Assembly (NCBI GenBank): GCA_027488255.1 | Contig: JAIYBZ010000009.1 | Location: 111,932-175,931 of the forward strand | Direction of reading: 5' to 3' | Origin: Comamonadaceae bacterium | GTDB taxonomy: Bacteria > Pseudomonadota > Gammaproteobacteria > Burkholderiales > Burkholderiaceae_C | Length of the DNA: 64,000 nucleotides | Part shown: in pieces, positions 56,366-64,000 of the stretch | Position numbering within the stretch: the first letter of the stretch is position 1 | Layout: every line of letters starts with the position of its first letter | The notes under the pieces: generated by a model | What the model was told of the DNA's origin: nothing | Database searches by the model: none | The model's input: the letters and a program-made list of their open reading frames with translations, nothing else | Position numbers and translations under genes: made by a program

Positions 56366-58488
56366 GATGGGTTTTTCTCGAGGCGACCCAACAATCGGGC
56401 GCTCAGTTGGTCAAATTCTCGGTCGATGTCCATGGTTTTGCGGTTGGACGACAAGGCCATCGTGGCTTGCGAACCCTCTCCCTTTGGAGACAGCCACACC
56501 CACAAGCGGCGTTCACGGACATAAAGCATCGCAAAAATGCCCAAAATCAGGAACAAACACCCCAGATAAACCACATTTTTGCCCGGGGCTCTGGCCACCT
56601 GAAAAACGCTGGCCTGCACTTGCTTGAAGTCCGTCAGCATGAAGGTCATGGGGGCGGGGTAAAAAGGCGCATCGCTGAGGGCCAAAACCGCTTGCGACAT
56701 GAACCCTTGCACCTTGTCGGCAGGCATGGGTTTGGCAGAGGCTTTTTCTCGGGCCAAGGCATCCAACTCGAACAAAGTGCCATTCAAGATGCGTACGAAC
56801 ATTTCACCGGCGCGAGGACGCTCGGCCTCGGGCACTTGTGCTTCTAAGAAGTCGGCCAAGGCCTGTAAGCCGGACACTTTTTGGCCTTTGACTTCTTCCA
56901 AACCGGCAAACAAACCCAGCGCCCGAGCGGCCGAACCGGCCAATTGATCGGTCAACTCAGGCCGCTGCGGGTCCACCGCTTTGCGGGCATAACGTTGCAC
57001 CGCTTGGCTGCGCAGAGCGGGGTCAGCCAGTGCTGCGCGCAAACGGACAAAGCCCTCGAGTTGTCCGTTTTCATCGGCAGGCGGACGCAAGTAACGATAA
57101 GGATCGCTGGGGTTCTCGCGCATGCCCAGCAAGAAAACCGGCACACCGTCACCCGTGTCAACGGGCAACATGTAATTGTTGTATTCGCGGGCCTGACCCG
57201 CGGCATCGCGCAACTTGTAGCTCACGCTGGGGCCCACGTTGCGCAGTTCTTTGGTTTCGGTGGTTTTGTGGCCCGCGCCCAAGCGTTGGTCAATGGCACT
57301 GCGCAAATCGACTTTGCGCACATCCACGCCAGTGCCTTCTGCGGCGTTGGCCGACATGTTTTCCACGTTGATGACACGCAGGCCGGTGAATTCGAGGCGC
57401 ATTTTTTCGGCGCCATTGCTCAACTCGGTGCTGCCGCCGATGGTGCCTTCGACCTCAAAAGCGCGCGAGGCGTTGGACATCGGCACCGCTTGCAGCTTCA
57501 CGCTGGAGCCGCCGTCGTCAAAACTGGATTGGTAAATCTCAATGCCTTTGTAGTGCGCGGGATGGTTCACTTCCACCCGGGCTGTCTGTTTGTCCCCCGT
57601 GGCTTTGTCGTGAATCACGATGTCGCTGGCAAACAACTTGGGCATGCCCGTCGAGTAATACTCGACAATGAATTTTTTGAGCTCAATCGTGAAGGGCAAC
57701 TCTTGCAACAAGATGCCGTTGGATTGACTCAATATGGCGGTGCTTGAAGCGGTGTCTTCGGCCACCATCAAGTTGCCGCGAAACGCCGGGTTGCGCTCAG
57801 ACAATCGGTGCTGCGCAGGCACATCGGCAATCAAACCGCCGCCACTGTAAACGGCCTTGTCGCCAAACCACATCTGGGCGCGCACCATGAGGTCGCCATC
57901 CAGCAAGCCCCCAATGCAAATCAACACGATGGCCGAGTGCGCTGCGATGTAGCCGATTTTGTTGGCCGCCCCCGCCTTGGCCGCCAACATCCAGCCGGTG
58001 CCCTGCGGCGTTTCGCGCGATTGGAGCTTCACCTTCCAGCCCCCGGTGGCCAACAAATCTCCTAGCCGTTTGGCTGCGGCTTCTGGCGTTTCGTTCAGCT
58101 CATTTTCGGCCTTGTGATGAAACGCTTTCAAGCTTTGTTCGCGGACGTTTTCTTTGTAATTTTTGAGATCGACCAAGATCTTGGGCGTGTTGCGGGCGAT
58201 GCACAGGCTGGTGCTGAGCACCAAAAAAGCCAAGATCAACAAGAACCACCACGCGCTGTAGACCGAGTTCAGTTTGAGTGTGGCAAACAGTTCCGCCCAA
58301 AAGGGTCCGAACTGGTTGACGTAATTGGTGGCAGGTTCGTTTTGCTTGAGCACCGTGCCAATCACCGAAGCAATGCAAATGATGGTCAGCAAAGAAATGG
58401 CGAAGCGCATGGACGACAACAGTTCCAGCACGGCCTGGCCACGGGGCGACGCTCTGTCTTCGGAAGGGCTGGAAGTGACGGACGTCAT
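56362..58488 (-). CDS. resB: Cytochrome c biogenesis protein ResB (Ccs1)
   Basis: ResB is the apocytochrome-chaperoning partner of CcsB in system II. The 708-residue product has three N-terminal hydrophobic segments (about 25-45, 75-97 and 180-197), a large periplasmic domain and a C-terminal anchor helix (near 650), as in betaproteobacterial ResB. The N-terminal FAISLLTIICIASVIGTVLKQ is typical. It precedes ccsB in a 4-base overlap. Confidence 0.94.
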   Translation of the reverse strand: MTSVTSSPSEDRASPRGQAVLELLSSMRFAISLLTIICIASVIGTVLKQNEPATNYVNQFGPFWAELFATLKLNSVYSAWWFLLILAFLVLSTSLCIARNTPKILVDLKNYKENVREQSLKAFHHKAENELNETPEAAAKRLGDLLATGGWKVKLQSRETPQGTGWMLAAKAGAANKIGYIAAHSAIVLICIGGLLDGDLMVRAQMWFGDKAVYSGGGLIADVPAQHRLSERNPAFRGNLMVAEDTASSTAILSQSNGILLQELPFTIELKKFIVEYYSTGMPKLFASDIVIHDKATGDKQTARVEVNHPAHYKGIEIYQSSFDDGGSSVKLQAVPMSNASRAFEVEGTIGGSTELSNGAEKMRLEFTGLRVINVENMSANAAEGTGVDVRKVDLRSAIDQRLGAGHKTTETKELRNVGPSVSYKLRDAAGQAREYNNYMLPVDTGDGVPVFLLGMRENPSDPYRYLRPPADENGQLEGFVRLRAALADPALRSQAVQRYARKAVDPQRPELTDQLAGSAARALGLFAGLEEVKGQKVSGLQALADFLEAQVPEAERPRAGEMFVRILNGTLFELDALAREKASAKPMPADKVQGFMSQAVLALSDAPFYPAPMTFMLTDFKQVQASVFQVARAPGKNVVYLGCLFLILGIFAMLYVRERRLWVWLSPKGEGSQATMALSSNRKTMDIDREFDQLSARLLGRLEKNPS

Positions 58489-58614
58489 GGTTCGAAATGT
58501 TCGCGGGCTAAGAGATCAAACGGGCTTCAATGCGCGGGATTTACAACGTGTTTCGCCGGCAAGGACTTTGGGAATGGGTTGGGACGGATCGATATCGAGA
58601 GGCTGTCCGGACTC

Positions 58615-58645
58615 AAAAAAAAGGCCGGAGAACCGGCCTTTTTTT
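58615..58645 (-). terminator. Rho-independent terminator after cytochrome c4
   Basis: A GGCCGG/CCGGCC stem with an AGAA loop is flanked by eight A and seven T. It lies between the cytochrome c4 stop and resB; on the minus strand the tail is T8, so it ends the c4 transcript. The rest of the 261-base gap shows nothing else. Confidence 0.88.
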
Positions 58646-58749
58646 GTTTTGTCACAACCGATTCTCCGATTGTGACTCAGCCTGCTGAAGGCCAGATGAA
58701 GACCCCAGACGCTCAAGGGATTGCGGGGTCTCTGGGCAGCGCAGAGTGA

Positions 58750-59376
58750 TCAGCGCAGACCCGCAATGTAGTCCGACACCGCCTTGATTTCGCGGTCGTT
58801 CATTTTGGCGGCCACTTGGGTCATCTGAAGGTTGTTTTTACGAACGCCGTCACGGAACTGCACCAACTGGGATGCGGTGTAGTCGGCGTGTTGACCCGAC
58901 AGGCGGGGGTATTGCGAAGGCATGCCCGCGCCGTTGGGCGAGTGGCAACTGGCGCAAGCCGCAATTTGGCGGTCTGGGATGCCACCGCGGTAAATGCGCT
59001 CACCCAGCGCCACGGTGTCTTTGTCTTTGGCAAAGCCGGGCTTGGCTTGCTTAGAGGCCAACCAGAAGCTGATGTTGCGCATGTCGGCATCGCTCAAGCC
59101 GGCCGCCATGCCGCTCATCACGGCGTTGGCGCGTTTGCCTGATTTGAATTCTTGCAATTGCTTGATCAGGTATTCAGGGTGCTGCTGAGCCAGCTTGGGG
59201 TTGACCGGTGTGGTCGAGTTGCCGTCGGCGGCATGGCAAGCGATGCACATGGCGTAGGCGGCTTCGCCTTTGGCCAAATCGGGTTTGGCAACGGCCGCAG
59301 CAGGGCCAGCGGCCAACACAGAACCCGACACCAAGGACAGAGTGGCGGACATCAAGAGAGAAACAAGTGACTTCAT
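58750..59376 (-). CDS. Dihaem cytochrome c4
   Basis: Cytochrome c4 shuttles electrons to terminal oxidases in the periplasm. The 208-residue product has a Sec signal (MKSLVSLLM...SVLAAG) and two haem motifs, CIACH at 44-48 and CASCH at 141-145, in two homologous halves. A long open frame continues upstream but over engB on the other strand. It is monocistronic, ended by a strong terminator, and lies beside the ResB/CcsB genes that mature it. Confidence 0.94.
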   Translation of the reverse strand: MKSLVSLLMSATLSLVSGSVLAAGPAAAVAKPDLAKGEAAYAMCIACHAADGNSTTPVNPKLAQQHPEYLIKQLQEFKSGKRANAVMSGMAAGLSDADMRNISFWLASKQAKPGFAKDKDTVALGERIYRGGIPDRQIAACASCHSPNGAGMPSQYPRLSGQHADYTASQLVQFRDGVRKNNLQMTQVAAKMNDREIKAVSDYIAGLR

Positions 59377-59473
59377 GGTCGTCGTCCAAAAGTTGGATGA
59401 GAGGGGCGCAAAACCCAAGGATTCTACAATGAGGTCCGCGTCAGTTTCCTGACGACCCAAGGCCCCCCGATTT

Positions 59474-60217
59474 ATGAGCTCCAGCCCCCGCGTTTCTTCC
59501 GTTTCGCCCCCACCCGTGACCACGCCCACTCCGCTGGTCACTCCGATGGGCTGGATGCACACGGCCCGTTTTTTGACCACGGCCGCGCAATTGCACCATT
59601 TGCCGGCGCTGGACACCCCTGAAATTGCCTTTGTGGGCCGCTCGAATGCCGGCAAATCCACCTGCATCAACACCCTGACACAGCAAAAACAACTGGCATT
59701 TGCCTCGAAAAAACCAGGCCGCACCCAGCACATCAACCTGTTTGCACTGGGCAAACAGGGCGTGACCGATGCGGTGCTGGCCGATTTGCCGGGCTATGGC
59801 TATGCTGCCGTGGCCAAAATGGACAAATTGCGCTGGCAACAGGTGATGGCCAACTATTTGGTCAGCCGCGAAAACCTGAAGGGCATCGTCATGATGTGCG
59901 ACCCGCGCCATGGCCTGACCGAGCTGGACGACATCTTGCTCGAGGTGATTCGGCCCCGGGTGGAACAAGGTCTGAAGTTCTTGATCATCCTGACCAAAGC
60001 CGACAAGCTCACCCGCTCAGAACAGGCCAAGGCTTTGTCGATTGCGCGACTGCAAGCGGGTGGCGGCGAGGTGAAACTGTTTTCGGCGCTTAAAAAGCAA
60101 GGCGTAGAAGATGTGGCGCAACTGCTGTGGCACTGGACCCACCCCGCCGACGGGGCCACCGCAAGTGCCCAACCCGCCGCATCGGCTGAGGACGAACCCG
60201 AAGCCCTAGACGAGTGA
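59474..60217 (+). CDS. engB: Ribosome-biogenesis GTPase EngB (YsxC/YihA)
   Basis: EngB is a GTPase needed for large-subunit assembly and often for division. The 247-residue product has G1 GRSNAGKS (55-62), the KPGRTQHIN switch, G3 DLPGYGYA, G4 TKADK and G5-like FSALK. A disordered N-terminal tail (1-28) and acidic C-terminal tail are additional to the roughly 200-residue core. It is divergent from cytochrome c4. Confidence 0.96.
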   Translation: MSSSPRVSSVSPPPVTTPTPLVTPMGWMHTARFLTTAAQLHHLPALDTPEIAFVGRSNAGKSTCINTLTQQKQLAFASKKPGRTQHINLFALGKQGVTDAVLADLPGYGYAAVAKMDKLRWQQVMANYLVSRENLKGIVMMCDPRHGLTELDDILLEVIRPRVEQGLKFLIILTKADKLTRSEQAKALSIARLQAGGGEVKLFSALKKQGVEDVAQLLWHWTHPADGATASAQPAASAEDEPEALDE

Positions 60218-60282
60218 GCTCGTCCAGTGGGCGACGGTGAAACCCGCACGTCGAATTCCCCCACACCGACAGGAGTCTTTGC

Positions 60283-61251
60283 ATGATCGAGACCTGGCTG
60301 CAAGACCTGCCACATGGCATCACCCTGAGTTGCCGCGCTTGCGGCGCACACGACCGCCCGGTGTTGCTGTTTTTGCATGGTTTCCCAGAAGCGGCTTTTG
60401 TGTGGGACGACGTGATGGCGCATTTTGCGCATCCCGACCACGGCGGCTACCGCTGCATAGCGCCCAATTTACGGGGTTATGAACGCTCCAGCGCCCCTGA
60501 AGACGTCAACGCTTACCGAGCCAAACATCTGGTGCAAGACATCGCGGCGCTGATCGCGGTGGTCTGTGCACCCCAAACTCCCAACACCCCCAGCCCCCCA
60601 CTGGCTGCGCTGATTGCGCACGACTGGGGCGGCGCCGTGGCTTGGAATCTGAGCAACCAACAGCCGCAATTGTTAGAAAAATTGGTCATCATCAACTCGC
60701 CTCATCCGGGGCCCCTGCTCAACGCCTTGCAGCACGACCCGGCTCAGCAAGCGGCCAGTGCCTATATGAATTTTTTGGTGCAAGCGGATGCGGCCACTCA
60801 ACTCAGCCAGAACGACTTTGAGGGTCTGTTTGGCTTTTTATCGGGGCCGACGCCATCGGCGGCAACTTGGCTAACGCCTGCGGTCAAAGCGCAATACCGT
60901 GCAGTCTGGCAGCACGGTTTGCAAGGGGGGCTCAACTACTACCGCGCTTCACCCTTGCGGCCTGCTACAGCGACAGACCCGGGGGTTGCAGCGGTGCACA
61001 TTCCGCCAGAGTTTTTGCGCATTGAGGTGCCCACTTTGGTGTTGTGGGCGCAAGACGATGTGGCCCTGCTGCCTTGTTTGACCGAAGGCCTGGACACCCA
61101 CTTGGCAGACTGGACCTTGGTGCCCATTGAAGGGGCCACACATTGGGTGGTGCATGAACAGCCTGAACGGGTGGTCTTTGAGATCGGGCGTTTTTTACGC
61201 CCAAACCAAATCAGCCGTAAAGACTTGGCTCTCCCTCAGGTCGAGTCTTGA
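60283..61251 (+). CDS. Alpha/beta hydrolase, epoxide-hydrolase-like
   Basis: The 322-residue product is an alpha/beta hydrolase with HGFPE (32-36), nucleophile Asp114 in AHDWGGAVA, acid Asp258/259 in LWAQDDVALLP and base His287 in GATHWVVHEQP. The Asp nucleophile and the paired tyrosines in LNYYRASP match soluble epoxide hydrolases and haloalkane dehalogenases; HGFPE favours epoxide hydrolase. The substrate is unknown. Its last 41 bases overlap the acyltransferase gene on the other strand. Confidence 0.85.
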   Translation: MIETWLQDLPHGITLSCRACGAHDRPVLLFLHGFPEAAFVWDDVMAHFAHPDHGGYRCIAPNLRGYERSSAPEDVNAYRAKHLVQDIAALIAVVCAPQTPNTPSPPLAALIAHDWGGAVAWNLSNQQPQLLEKLVIINSPHPGPLLNALQHDPAQQAASAYMNFLVQADAATQLSQNDFEGLFGFLSGPTPSAATWLTPAVKAQYRAVWQHGLQGGLNYYRASPLRPATATDPGVAAVHIPPEFLRIEVPTLVLWAQDDVALLPCLTEGLDTHLADWTLVPIEGATHWVVHEQPERVVFEIGRFLRPNQISRKDLALPQVES

Positions 61252-62080
61252 GCCGCTTGTGCACCCAGTAATACTGCTCGGGCATGGTGCGCACCCACTC
61301 GGCCAACAGGCGGTTCATGCGCGCCGTGTCTTGCACCACATCTTCACCCGGAAAATCGGTCAATGGGGCCTGCACCTCGATGTCATAGCCTTGAGGCGTC
61401 ATGCGCGTCACCACGGGCACCACACGCGCACCGGCCACCTTGGACAGGCGTGACAAAGACGGCACGGTGGCTGCTTTTTGAACGCCCATAAACGGCACAA
61501 AGACCGACTCGCTGCGGCCAAAGTCCATGTCGGGCGAGAGGTGCAGGGGCTCGCCTTTTTTAATGCCCGCCAAAATCTGCCGCATGCCCTGATGCCGGAA
61601 ATAGGGCCGCACATTGCCCGAACGCTCGCGCCCTTGGTTCACCCAAGCCGAGACTTGGGGGCTGGACTGGCCGACAAAAATAAATGCCACGGGCCCCGCC
61701 ACATCCAAAGACACCGCCATGCCGCCGGCATCCAAGCCCACAAAATGAGGGGCAAACATCACCAAGGGCCCGGGGGCATGCAAGGCCTGCACATCGCCCA
61801 CCCAACGCAAACGCTGGCGCACCGTGGGCAATGGCGCATGCCACAGCCAAGAACGGTCCAAGACCGACTGGCCAAACGCCTTGAAGTGGCGGTAAGCCAA
61901 GGCCTTGTGTTCGGTGGCCGACAACTCGGGCATGCATTGCTGCAAATTGACCATCACCACCCGACGGCGCATGTGCGCCAAGTGCCACAACAACCAGCCC
62001 AGCACCGAGCCCGCAGCCCGCACCCAAGACAGGGGCAGACGGGCAAAAAGGCGCATCAAAGCGATCAACAGATTCACCAT
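61211..62080 (-). CDS. Lipid A biosynthesis acyltransferase (LpxL/HtrB family)
   Basis: LpxL-type enzymes add secondary acyl chains to lipid A at the inner membrane. The 289-residue product has an N-terminal membrane helix and the HX4D catalytic motif (His112, Asp117 in APHFVGLDAGG), then PYFRHQGMRQILAGIKKGEPLHLSPDMDFG. Two such genes lie in tandem, 11 bases apart, so a two-step acylation is plausible. Specific lauroyl or myristoyl role is not readable. Confidence 0.92.
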   Translation of the reverse strand: MVNLLIALMRLFARLPLSWVRAAGSVLGWLLWHLAHMRRRVVMVNLQQCMPELSATEHKALAYRHFKAFGQSVLDRSWLWHAPLPTVRQRLRWVGDVQALHAPGPLVMFAPHFVGLDAGGMAVSLDVAGPVAFIFVGQSSPQVSAWVNQGRERSGNVRPYFRHQGMRQILAGIKKGEPLHLSPDMDFGRSESVFVPFMGVQKAATVPSLSRLSKVAGARVVPVVTRMTPQGYDIEVQAPLTDFPGEDVVQDTARMNRLLAEWVRTMPEQYYWVHKRLKTRPEGEPSLYG

Positions 62081-62091
62081 GGTGGGGCAAC

Positions 62092-62925
62092 TCAGGCGGG
62101 GGCCGGCCGGGGATTTTTATACCGGGCGTAGCCCCAGATGTATTGCGAAGGACACTGCAAAATCAGCGCCTCCATGGCTTGGTTGATCTGCACCACGGCG
62201 GTGTCCAAATCGTCTGACAAAGCATGGCCTAACGCCTGGGTGTGCAAGCGATAACCGCGCCCCCACGACAAGCGCTCACCCCAAATCAACACCACGCGGG
62301 CACCGGTTTGATTGGCCATCCGAGCGGCCAAAGTCATGGTGTACGCCGGATGGCCAAAAAACGGCGCCCACTGACCCATGCCTTCGGGCGGCACTTGGTC
62401 GGGCAGCAAACCCACCGCACGCCCTGAACGCAGGGCCTTGATCATGTGCCGCACCCCAGCCAAGGTGGTGGGCACGGCCTCGAGGCCGGGCCGCTGTCGG
62501 GCCAAGGTCATGACCTCGGCCAATCCAGCGTGTCGGGCGGGACGGTACAAGACGGTCAAAGGGCCATGCCGATCAGAAAAGCGCTGCGCCAGGGCCTGCG
62601 CCGTGATTTCAAAACAGCCCATGTGCGGGGTCAAAAACAGCACGCCTTGACCCGCAGCGTAGGCCTCTACCGCTGCGCGGTCGTCCGCCCATTGGGTGTC
62701 CGGCATGCGCCCCAGCCACAAGCGCGGCAGCTCAGCTGACATGCGACCGGCTTGGCCCACAGCTCGGATCAGGGTGGCCCAACCCAAGCCCGCCCGCTGC
62801 AAATGGATCGAGAAACGGCGCCGGTAAGCCGGCGAAAATGCCCAAGCCAACCATCCCCCCAAGCTGCCAAGAGCGTGCAGGGCCCACAAAGGCCAGTGAG
62901 AGAAAAATCGGAACCAACGGAGCAT
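62092..62925 (-). CDS. Lipid A biosynthesis acyltransferase (LpxL/HtrB family), HX4E variant
   Basis: The 277-residue product is a second LpxL-like acyltransferase, with the motif HMGCFE where the acidic residue is Glu106 instead of Asp, then LYRPARHAGL and LLPDQVPPEGMG. It is first of the tandem pair. The Glu form occurs in many family members. The start at 62925 gives the usual membrane helix; a longer frame upstream is unlikely. Confidence 0.9.
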   Translation of the reverse strand: MLRWFRFFSHWPLWALHALGSLGGWLAWAFSPAYRRRFSIHLQRAGLGWATLIRAVGQAGRMSAELPRLWLGRMPDTQWADDRAAVEAYAAGQGVLFLTPHMGCFEITAQALAQRFSDRHGPLTVLYRPARHAGLAEVMTLARQRPGLEAVPTTLAGVRHMIKALRSGRAVGLLPDQVPPEGMGQWAPFFGHPAYTMTLAARMANQTGARVVLIWGERLSWGRGYRLHTQALGHALSDDLDTAVVQINQAMEALILQCPSQYIWGYARYKNPRPAPA

Positions 62926-63059
62926 GGGGGGAGATTTTGCCCTGAACTGGGCCGGACTTGGGCCCGTGGCGCTCAAAGTGCTGCGGGCTCAGTCCTCAAA
63001 AAAGTACACGCAAGACCTCAATCCGACATCTCAATGCCCATCTGAGCGATGGCGGGACT

Positions 63060-63088
63060 CTTGAAATCGGTCCAAATGCCCTTATCAT
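63060..63088 (+). promoter_or_regulatory. groESL promoter, sigma70 and sigma32 features
   Basis: TTGAAA (63061-63066) and TATCAT (63083-63088) are 16 bases apart, a good sigma70 pair. CTTGAAA (63060-63066) with CCCTTAT (63079-63085) 12 bases later also resembles a heat-shock sigma32 site (consensus CTTGAAA / CCCCAT). The -10 end touches the CIRCE operator. Confidence 0.7.
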
Positions 63089-63114
63089 TAGCACTCGATG
63101 GAGATGAGTGCTAA
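63088..63114 (+). promoter_or_regulatory. CIRCE operator (HrcA binding site)
   Basis: A perfect 9-9-9 inverted repeat: TTAGCACTC, nine spacer bases, GAGTGCTAA, exactly the CIRCE consensus. It overlaps the -10 end and the likely transcript start of groES, so HrcA should repress groESL. Confidence 0.96.
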
Positions 63115-63193
63115 CAACGCTCGGCCACAGATTTCAGTTGCACTTTTGAGGTGCATTTGTTTTTTTAACCTTGTTTCAAATCCAGGAGATTCC

Positions 63194-63481
63194 ATGAAAC
63201 TGCGTCCTTTGGGCGATCGCGTGATCGTCAAGCGTATCGAAAGCGAAACCAAAACTGCTTCGGGCATCGTGATCCCCGATTCCGCTGCTGAAAAGCCCGA
63301 TCAAGGTGAAGTTTTGGCGGTGGGTCCCGGCAAAGCCAACGACAAAGGCGAAACCAAAGCCTTGAACGTGAAAGTCGGCGACCGCGTGTTGTTCGGCAAG
63401 TACAGCGGCCAGACCGTCAAGGTGGCTGGTGACGAGTTGCTCGTCATGAAAGAAGAAGACCTGTTCGCGGTCGTTGAGTGA
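63194..63481 (+). CDS. groES: Co-chaperonin GroES
   Basis: GroES caps the GroEL cavity in ATP-driven folding. The 95-residue product starts [15 protein letters not shown], has the mobile-loop region and the C-terminal [26 protein letters not shown] lies 6 bases before the ATG at 63194; the frame is open upstream into the CIRCE site but has no such ribosome site. It is CIRCE-controlled and cotranscribed with groEL. Confidence 0.98.
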   Translation: MKLRPLGDRVIVKRIESETKTASGIVIPDSAAEKPDQGEVLAVGPGKANDKGETKALNVKVGDRVLFGKYSGQTVKVAGDELLVMKEEDLFAVVE

Positions 63482-63487
63482 TTTGCG

Positions 63488-63529
63488 GGACAGACCGACA
63501 GACGCGCGAAGCGCCCTGTCGCTCTGTCC
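63488..63529 (+). other. Large hairpin between groES and groEL
   Basis: Nested arms pair as GGACAGA/TCTGTCC, CGACAG/CTGTCG and GCGC/GCGC around a GAA loop, with one mismatch and a small internal loop. There is no T-tract, so it is not a typical terminator. It sits in the 81-base intercistronic gap. Confidence 0.75.
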
Positions 63530-63541
63530 TCAACTGATTAA

Positions 63542-64000
<459 letters not shown>

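Overview
The window reads as one continuous chromosomal segment of a betaproteobacterium of the order Burkholderiales. Comamonadaceae of the Limnohabitans/Rhodoferax type is my best guess, from overall protein similarity remembered rather than searched. Supporting signs are sspA-sspB beside a three-gene cytochrome bc1 operon, the mlaFEDACB gene order, a short-form HisG, system II cytochrome c biogenesis (ResB/CcsB), and the pilMNOPQ-aroKB-dgt-gltBD neighbourhood. Gene density is very high, many junctions are 4-base ATGA overlaps, and no gene-free stretch exceeds 300 bases. I see no prophage, CRISPR array or defence island.

Layout. 1-1.4 kb (+): end of coaE, zapD, yacG. 1.5-6.9 kb (-): Nudix hydrolase, DUF815 ATPase, argJ, a terminator, secA. 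7.1-7.6 kb: a DciA-like gene (+) facing tRNA-Thr (-) across a shared terminator. 7.7-11.6 kb (-): sspB, sspA, a terminator, and petC, petB, petA. 11.9-15 kb: pdxA and a NIF3-like gene (-), then a DegS-like protease (+). 15-31.9 kb (-): a long same-strand run that in transcription order is mlaFED-mlaA-mlaCB, a YadGH-type ABC exporter, ibaG, murA, hisGDCBHA, a sugar-phosphate mutarotase, hisFIE, hinT, tatABC. 32-38.2 kb (-): gltB, gltD. 38.2-39.1 kb: a small RAYT element with inverted repeats. 39.1-44.7 kb (-): transcribed as aroK, aroB, dgt, MFS, DUF1415, methyltransferase. 44.9-48.8 kb (-): pilM, pilN, a PilO-PilP fusion, pilQ. 49-53.3 kb: mrcA (+), cyaY (-), an LptM-like lipoprotein and lysA (+). 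53.3-59.4 kb (-): msrQ, msrP, ccsB, resB, cytochrome c4. 59.5-61.3 kb (+): engB and an alpha/beta hydrolase. 61.2-62.9 kb (-): two LpxL-type acyltransferases. 63.1-64 kb (+): CIRCE-controlled groES and the start of groEL.

How the genes fit together. Much of the segment serves the cell envelope: MlaA-F, MurA, PBP1A, LpxL enzymes, LptM, SecA, TatABC, a periplasmic protease and a pilus alignment complex. Respiration is covered by cytochrome bc1, cytochrome c4, the ResB/CcsB haem-ligation system and frataxin. Amino-acid synthesis is covered by the his set without hisZ, plus argJ, gltBD, lysA and aroKB. Several local proteins (PetA, MsrP, perhaps MlaC) carry twin-arginine-like leaders suited to the local TatABC.

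The most unusual content is the compact type IV pilus locus: a short PilM, a single gene that looks like PilO fused to PilP, and a PilQ without room for the usual AMIN domains. Other points of interest are a mutarotase inside the his operon, a RAYT element bounded by a near-perfect inverted repeat, a perfect CIRCE overlapping a promoter with sigma32 and sigma70 features, and a large intercistronic hairpin between groES and groEL.
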